From: a virus
Virus record (IMG/VR): IMGVR_UViG_3300042934_000631
Span: 1-64,000 of that record
Length of the DNA stretch: 64,000 bases
Direction: 5' to 3' (one strand)
Part shown: positions 59,838 through 64,000 of the stretch, piece by piece
Layout of the letters: each line of letters begins with the position of its first letter
How positions within the stretch are numbered: position 1 is the stretch's first letter
Program-made: the position numbers and the translations under genes
The notes under the pieces: model-generated
Told to the model about the DNA's origin: nothing
Database searches by the model: none
What the model saw: the letters and a program-made list of their open reading frames with translations, nothing else

Positions 59838-59878
59838 AAACGCAGTTTTACGCCTAGTGCGCTAAGCTGCGTTTTCAA
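59838..59878 (+). terminator. Terminator after the tail tube gene
   Basis: AAACGCAG and CTGCGTTT are perfect arms around a 21-base loop, followed by T-rich sequence. Confidence 0.7.
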
Positions 59879-59917
59879 TTTCGAAAATTAACCTTACCTA
59901 AACGGAGGAACACATAT

Positions 59918-60307
59918 ATGGACGCATTACAGGCGTTGCTATCCGCAAATCTTGAAATCGAGCAAGACGTTTACATTAAGCGCCTCGGCGCTAGTTTCCG
60001 CATTAAAGCGATGAGCACGAAGGAAATGGAACGCGCGCGTGAGCAATGTACGAAAATCACCGGAACAGGATCGCGTAAAGAATCCGTGGTTGACGCTGAC
60101 CGTCTGAACTCGGTTATGGTCGCGAAGCTTTGCGTGGTACCGGACTTCGGCGATAAAGGTCTGCTCGCGAAATACGGCGCTGCCAATTCGGCTGACTGCG
60201 TAGGCAAGGCGCTTCTGCCCGGAGAGATTGCGCGAATCATCGCAGCCGGCATGGAGTTGTCCGGATTCGGAGACGACGAGGAAGCGGAAGAAGACGTAAA
60301 AAACTAA
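59918..60307 (+). CDS. Tail assembly chaperone, short form (XkdN-like)
   Basis: 129 residues. DVYIKRLGASFRIKAMSTKEMERAREQ matches XkdN-type chaperones that coat the tape measure. The stop follows directly on an A-AAA-AAC slippery site, so a longer form is expected by -1 frameshifting, as with lambda G/GT. Confidence 0.88.
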   Translation: MDALQALLSANLEIEQDVYIKRLGASFRIKAMSTKEMERAREQCTKITGTGSRKESVVDADRLNSVMVAKLCVVPDFGDKGLLAKYGAANSADCVGKALLPGEIARIIAAGMELSGFGDDEEAEEDVKN

Positions 60308-60468
60308 TCCAGGCGGGCGGCGTTCCGTATCTCGTACACCGAATATTCCAACGCCACCACATCCCGCCTGACGAATTTTACGCGAAGGACATACGTACTC
60401 GGCGATTCATGCTCGTATCCGAAGCGATCGAGTTAGACGTCGAAATCGCGCAGAGAAAGGAGATATAA
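59918..60468 (+). CDS. Tail assembly chaperone, frameshifted long form
   Basis: At 60298-60304 the heptamer A-AAA-AAC precedes the zero-frame TAA. A slip of -1 continues the frame as KLIQAGGVPYLVHRIFQRHH and stops at 60468, four bases before the tape measure ATG. The extension of 55 residues has the length and position of the T part of GT-type chaperones. It has no separate start of its own. Confidence 0.8.
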
Positions 60469-60471
60469 CGG

Positions 60472-62340
60472 ATGGCTTTCGATTTAGTTGCGCGTTTACG
60501 TTTAATCGATAATATGACGGCGCCAGCTCGACGTGCAATGTCGTCTATGGCGTCAATGGCGACGAAAATTAGCGGAGTTTCTGCGGCAGTCGGCGTGCTT
60601 ACGTCCGGACTCGGATCGGCTGCTATCGCGACGAAATCGCTAAGCAAAGCGCTCGATTTCGAAGCGCAGATGTCGACGATTAAGGCGCTGACTGGCGCTA
60701 CGAGTACGCAGATGAAACAGATGGAAGACCTCGCGCTAACGATGGGGTCGAAAACGAAGTACTCGGCGTTACAGGCTGCGCAAGGTATCGAAGAGTTATT
60801 GAAAGCGGGCATATCGCCGGCAGCCGTTCAGTCCGGCGCATTAGAAGCAGCGCTTAACCTCGCAACGGCGGGCGGACTTGAACTTGCGAGCGCGGCCGAG
60901 ATTATGTCGACGGCACTTAACGCGTACAAAAAAGACGGACTAACAGCGGCCGAAGCATCGAATATCCTCGCGGGGACGGCGAACGCATCCGCAACGGGAG
61001 TCGAGGATTTACGCATGTCACTATCGGCAGTCTCCGCTGTTGCGGCCGGCTTCGGTATGACGTTCAAAGATACGAACGCTGCGATGGGATTATTTGCCAA
61101 CAACGGATTCAAGGGTTCTGACGCGGGGACATCGCTAAAAACGATGCTCCAAAATCTGCAGCCGGGGACTAAGGAACAAATCGCGTTATTTAATAAGCTT
61201 GGCATCACAACGAACGGAACCGCTAATAAATTCTTCGATGCGTCCGGTAAGATTCAGGACCTCGCAAATGTAGCGAATACGTTGCGGAAAGCGCTCGGCG
61301 GAATGAACAATATGCAACGTCAGGCTGCGTTAGAAGCGATGTTCGGAACGGACGCAATCCGTGCTGCGAATATCCTCTACGAAGAAGGTGCGGACGGAGT
61401 TAAAAAGTTTTACGACGAAATGGGCAACGTAACCGCGCTCCAGGTTGCGACGGAGAAGATGAACAACGGTAAGGGCGCGATTGAACAATTTAAAGGCGCC
61501 GTCGAAACGTTGCAAATCCGCGCGTTCAAGCCGTTACTGCCTGCGGTCAAGCAGACGTTCAATGCGCTCGGCGATTACGTCACGAATAAGACTCCGCAGA
61601 TTACAGCGGCTATGCAGCGCATGGTTGACGGTGCCAAACGTTATCTAAACGAACACTTTATCAACAATCCGGAGTTTAAATCGCTTCCCGACACGAAGAG
61701 TAAGATTACGTTCATTTTCGATGATCTGTTAGCTGCGTTTAACCGTTGGTATCAACAAACCGGAGCTGGGATGGTTAATACCGCGACTGCTACGCTTGTA
61801 GATAACCTTGCGCGAGTACTTAGTGACAACGCAGGCAAGCTTGCGGATCCTGCGATTAAGTTAGGCGCCACTATCGCATCGGGAATCGCGTCCGGCTTAC
61901 GTGATAGCCTCGCAAATCATCCAATTCTTGGCGGTATGGTTGCGGGAGCTGCAGCGCCTGTTCCCTTGCCGATGAAAGCGACGGTCGGCGCCGGCACGTT
62001 AGTAACCGGGAATATGATGAAATCGTTCGACAATTACAAGAAAATGTTCACTTCGGGTGAGATCGAAGGACTTTCGGACCTTAAGGCCGTATTCGGATTC
62101 CCTGACGGCAGCCACCGTTCTGGACTTTCTAACGTACCGTTTGACGGATATAGAGCGGAGTTACACCGTGGAGAACGCGTCCTCACCGCATCTGAAAACG
62201 ATAGCTACTCGCGCGGAAATGGCGGTGGCATAATGGTTACCGGAAATACGTTCCATGTGCGCCAGGAGTCCGACATCCAAGCGATCGCAGCGGAATTAGC
62301 GCGTGAGATACGTGCGGCAAGGGAGGCGGGCGTACGATGA
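60472..62340 (+). CDS. Tail tape measure protein
   Basis: 622 residues. TP901-type core (AAQGIEELLKAGISPAAVQSGALEAALNLATAGGL, TGVEDLRMSLSAVSAVAAGFGM) and two hydrophobic segments near 470-520. Tape measures set tail length; 622 residues suggests a short tail. The C-terminal part (YRAELHRGERVLT) is usual for XkdO. AAAGGAGAT precedes the ATG. Confidence 0.9.
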   Translation: MAFDLVARLRLIDNMTAPARRAMSSMASMATKISGVSAAVGVLTSGLGSAAIATKSLSKALDFEAQMSTIKALTGATSTQMKQMEDLALTMGSKTKYSALQAAQGIEELLKAGISPAAVQSGALEAALNLATAGGLELASAAEIMSTALNAYKKDGLTAAEASNILAGTANASATGVEDLRMSLSAVSAVAAGFGMTFKDTNAAMGLFANNGFKGSDAGTSLKTMLQNLQPGTKEQIALFNKLGITTNGTANKFFDASGKIQDLANVANTLRKALGGMNNMQRQAALEAMFGTDAIRAANILYEEGADGVKKFYDEMGNVTALQVATEKMNNGKGAIEQFKGAVETLQIRAFKPLLPAVKQTFNALGDYVTNKTPQITAAMQRMVDGAKRYLNEHFINNPEFKSLPDTKSKITFIFDDLLAAFNRWYQQTGAGMVNTATATLVDNLARVLSDNAGKLADPAIKLGATIASGIASGLRDSLANHPILGGMVAGAAAPVPLPMKATVGAGTLVTGNMMKSFDNYKKMFTSGEIEGLSDLKAVFGFPDGSHRSGLSNVPFDGYRAELHRGERVLTASENDSYSRGNGGGIMVTGNTFHVRQESDIQAIAAELAREIRAAREAGVR

Positions 62341-63014
62341 CGAACGATATGCAATTTTGGCTTTCGTACAACAACGGCGAAGAACGCCTCCGCCTTCCGG
62401 TGAATCCCGAATCCGTCCGCATCTCTAAATCGCACGGATACGACGATGTTCTAACGACGCAGCTCGGCGAGGTAACGGTTATCGGATCGGACAGATTGCG
62501 CGAGGTATCGTTCTCATCGTTCTTTCCGCGCGACTATAACGAGTCCTTCTGCGAATACGCGGATATTCCGGAGCCACACGAAGCAGTCGCGATGATTGAA
62601 CGGTGGATCGAAACGCGCCGGCCTATCCGGTTGACGATCACGAATTCCGTTAATATTCCAGTTACCGTGCGCTCATTCACGTATGAAGAACGCGCCGGCC
62701 ACGTTGGCGACATCTTCTTCGACCTCGCGCTCAAAGAATACCGTTTTACGGAGTTAAATAAGCTCACGGAAAAGAGCGTCGATGGATCACTAACTGCGGT
62801 CGCATACGTGGCGGGCGAACCTATGCGCGAAGGGACTGCCGTTCCTTTATCCGCTGAATACACGGTAAAATCCGGCGACAGCCTTTCAAAGATTGCGCAT
62901 AGCATGTACGCAAACGTCGATAAGTGGCGCGCTATTTACGATGCGAATAAGGCGACGATCGGCGCGAATCCGAATCAAATTAAGCCGGGACAGGTGCTGA
63001 AAATGCCGTCATGA
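62337..63014 (+). CDS. LysM tail protein (XkdP-like)
   Basis: 225 residues, ATGA overlap. The N-terminal 140 residues match XkdP. The C-terminal LysM domain (EYTVKSGDSLSKIAHSMY, KPGQVLKMP) binds glycan strands. It lies at the tail hub and bridges tube and wall. Confidence 0.9.
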   Translation: MTNDMQFWLSYNNGEERLRLPVNPESVRISKSHGYDDVLTTQLGEVTVIGSDRLREVSFSSFFPRDYNESFCEYADIPEPHEAVAMIERWIETRRPIRLTITNSVNIPVTVRSFTYEERAGHVGDIFFDLALKEYRFTELNKLTEKSVDGSLTAVAYVAGEPMREGTAVPLSAEYTVKSGDSLSKIAHSMYANVDKWRAIYDANKATIGANPNQIKPGQVLKMPS

Positions 63015-64000
63015 CAATTTCGGTTATCTACGGTGACACGGTAATTGATCCGCTAGTCACATCCGTCATATGGTCCGGAGATATTACTCAAGCATACCGC
63101 AGGCTCGAAGTTACGCTTAAAAACACGCAGGACGGACGCAGCCAGGCGATAACGTTCGAAGTCGGCGGCCAAATTACGCTGCTCTCGGATAACGCCGAGC
63201 TATTCCGCGGAGTAGTGTTCGCGTATAACATCAACGCGCAAGGAGTAACGCAGATCACCGCATATGATGAGGCCGTCTACTTAACGAAATCAATTGATAC
63301 GCGAAAGTTTACCGGAATGACAGCATCGTCAATCTTACGTGAGATATGCGCAGATTTCGATATTGCGATCGGTTCAGTCGCGGATACTGGCTATGTTATT
63401 CCGAAGCTAATTCTCCGCGATATGTCGTTGTGGGATATGGTTACGACTGCGCTAACGGAGACGCGTAAGCAAAAGGGTACGCGCTTCCTCGTGCAGTCAT
63501 CCGGCGGCAAAGTCAACTTAGTCGCGCGAGGTGAGAAGATCGTTAGCTTCGTACTCGACGACACAACGAATATTCTTGACGCAAACTACGCGCAATCTAT
63601 CGAAGATATGCGCAATCAGGTTAAGGTGCTCGGCGGTGACGAAGAAAAGAATCCGATGGAGCTTACGGTTAAAGACGATGCCAATGCGGAGAAATTCGGC
63701 GTCATGCAGCATTTGGAGCGCGCAGATTCAACGCTAACGCGGTCGCAACTCGAACAATTAGCGCAGACGCTACTCGCTGAAATGGCGACGATTAACGATG
63801 ACGCCACGGTTACAGCGCTCGGCGATACGAGTGTGACGGCGGGCTCAGCGGTCTATGTTCGCGAGTCCTTAACGGGAATTGTCGGTGCGTTTTACGTTGC
63901 GACGGATTCTCACGTGTGGGACGGAGATTCGTATAGCATGACGTTAACGATATCGGGCGACGAGGGTCTTCCGCGATTAGAGTATACGCCACCGCCGGTC
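63011..64000 (+). CDS. XkdQ-like tail hub protein (cut by window edge)
   Basis: 330 residues visible, no stop before the edge. ISVIYGDTVIDPLVTSVIW, RFLVQSSGGKVNLVARGEK and the later VKVLGGDEEKNPME fit XkdQ/gp27-like hub proteins that close the tail tube. The ATG overlaps the XkdP stop (ATGA). The remaining baseplate genes (XkdR-T type) lie outside this window. Confidence 0.9.
   Translation, partial: MTISVIYGDTVIDPLVTSVIWSGDITQAYRRLEVTLKNTQDGRSQAITFEVGGQITLLSDNAELFRGVVFAYNINAQGVTQITAYDEAVYLTKSIDTRKFTGMTASSILREICADFDIAIGSVADTGYVIPKLILRDMSLWDMVTTALTETRKQKGTRFLVQSSGGKVNLVARGEKIVSFVLDDTTNILDANYAQSIEDMRNQVKVLGGDEEKNPMELTVKDDANAEKFGVMQHLERADSTLTRSQLEQLAQTLLAEMATINDDATVTALGDTSVTAGSAVYVRESLTGIVGAFYVATDSHVWDGDSYSMTLTISGDEGLPRLEYTPPPV

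Overview
The window is most of the genome of a large contractile-tailed (myovirus, PBSX/Xkd-type) phage of a Gram-positive bacterium. It carries plasmid maintenance functions and reads best as a temperate phage-plasmid. Strong AAAGGAGG Shine-Dalgarno (SD) sites, Xkd-type tail genes, a class Ib ribonucleotide reductase, agr-type signalling genes and a Bacillus-type LexA box point to a Bacillales host, probably in the Paenibacillaceae (inference). No integrase or recombinase gene is visible.

Layout. 1-435 is the start of an AT-rich O-antigen-ligase-like gene on the minus strand. It abuts, at about 436-586, the end of the tail region: baseplate, fibre, XkdX-like, holin, a papain-like peptidase and a glucosaminidase (587-4719). 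A short agrD-like gene and an SOS-box-controlled gene follow. 5.9-10.9 kb holds an actin-type partition pair (ParM/ParR) joined to a conjugation-like set: VirB2/TrbC-like membrane protein, M23 peptidase with membrane anchor, two small proteins and a VirB4-like ATPase. 11.6-14.3 kb is a plasmid module on both strands: ParA, a ribbon-helix-helix partner, clusters of a hexamer repeat, two perfect DnaA boxes and a Rep-like winged-helix gene.

From 14.4 to 44.9 kb lie early and replication genes: DnaC-like loader, DnaB-like helicase, primase, a sigma-like factor, putative ssDNA-binding protein, a family A DNA polymerase split into two genes, a RecB/Cas4-like nuclease, a RuvC-like nuclease, NrdI-NrdE-NrdF, PhoH, dUTPase, ThyA, a nucleotide kinase and three HNH endonucleases. 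Embedded at 21.7-23.4 kb is a compact agr-like operon: a sensor-only AgrC-like membrane protein, AgrB, AgrD and a LytTR regulator. 44.8-46.7 kb is a repressor/operator switch and a second Rep-like gene with a 22-bp direct repeat. From 47 kb to the right edge come packaging, head and tail genes in standard order: TerS, TerL, portal, minor head protein, scaffold, capsid, connectors, sheath, tube, a frameshifted chaperone, tape measure, LysM protein and XkdQ (cut by the edge).

The most unusual points are these. (1) A phage agr module has three agrD-like genes in three different transcription units, no histidine kinase, and no Cys/Ser in the predicted signal. (2) AUC, AUA and CUG appear to serve as start codons behind perfect SD sites in about eight genes, including terminase, portal and nrdE. 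(3) A bipartite promoter-like element with fixed spacing recurs at seven sites, one of them just upstream of the phage sigma-like gene. (4) Partition-site-like hexamer repeats run through the coding sequence of the presumed partition protein. (5) The DNA polymerase is split with its own SD and GTG restart.
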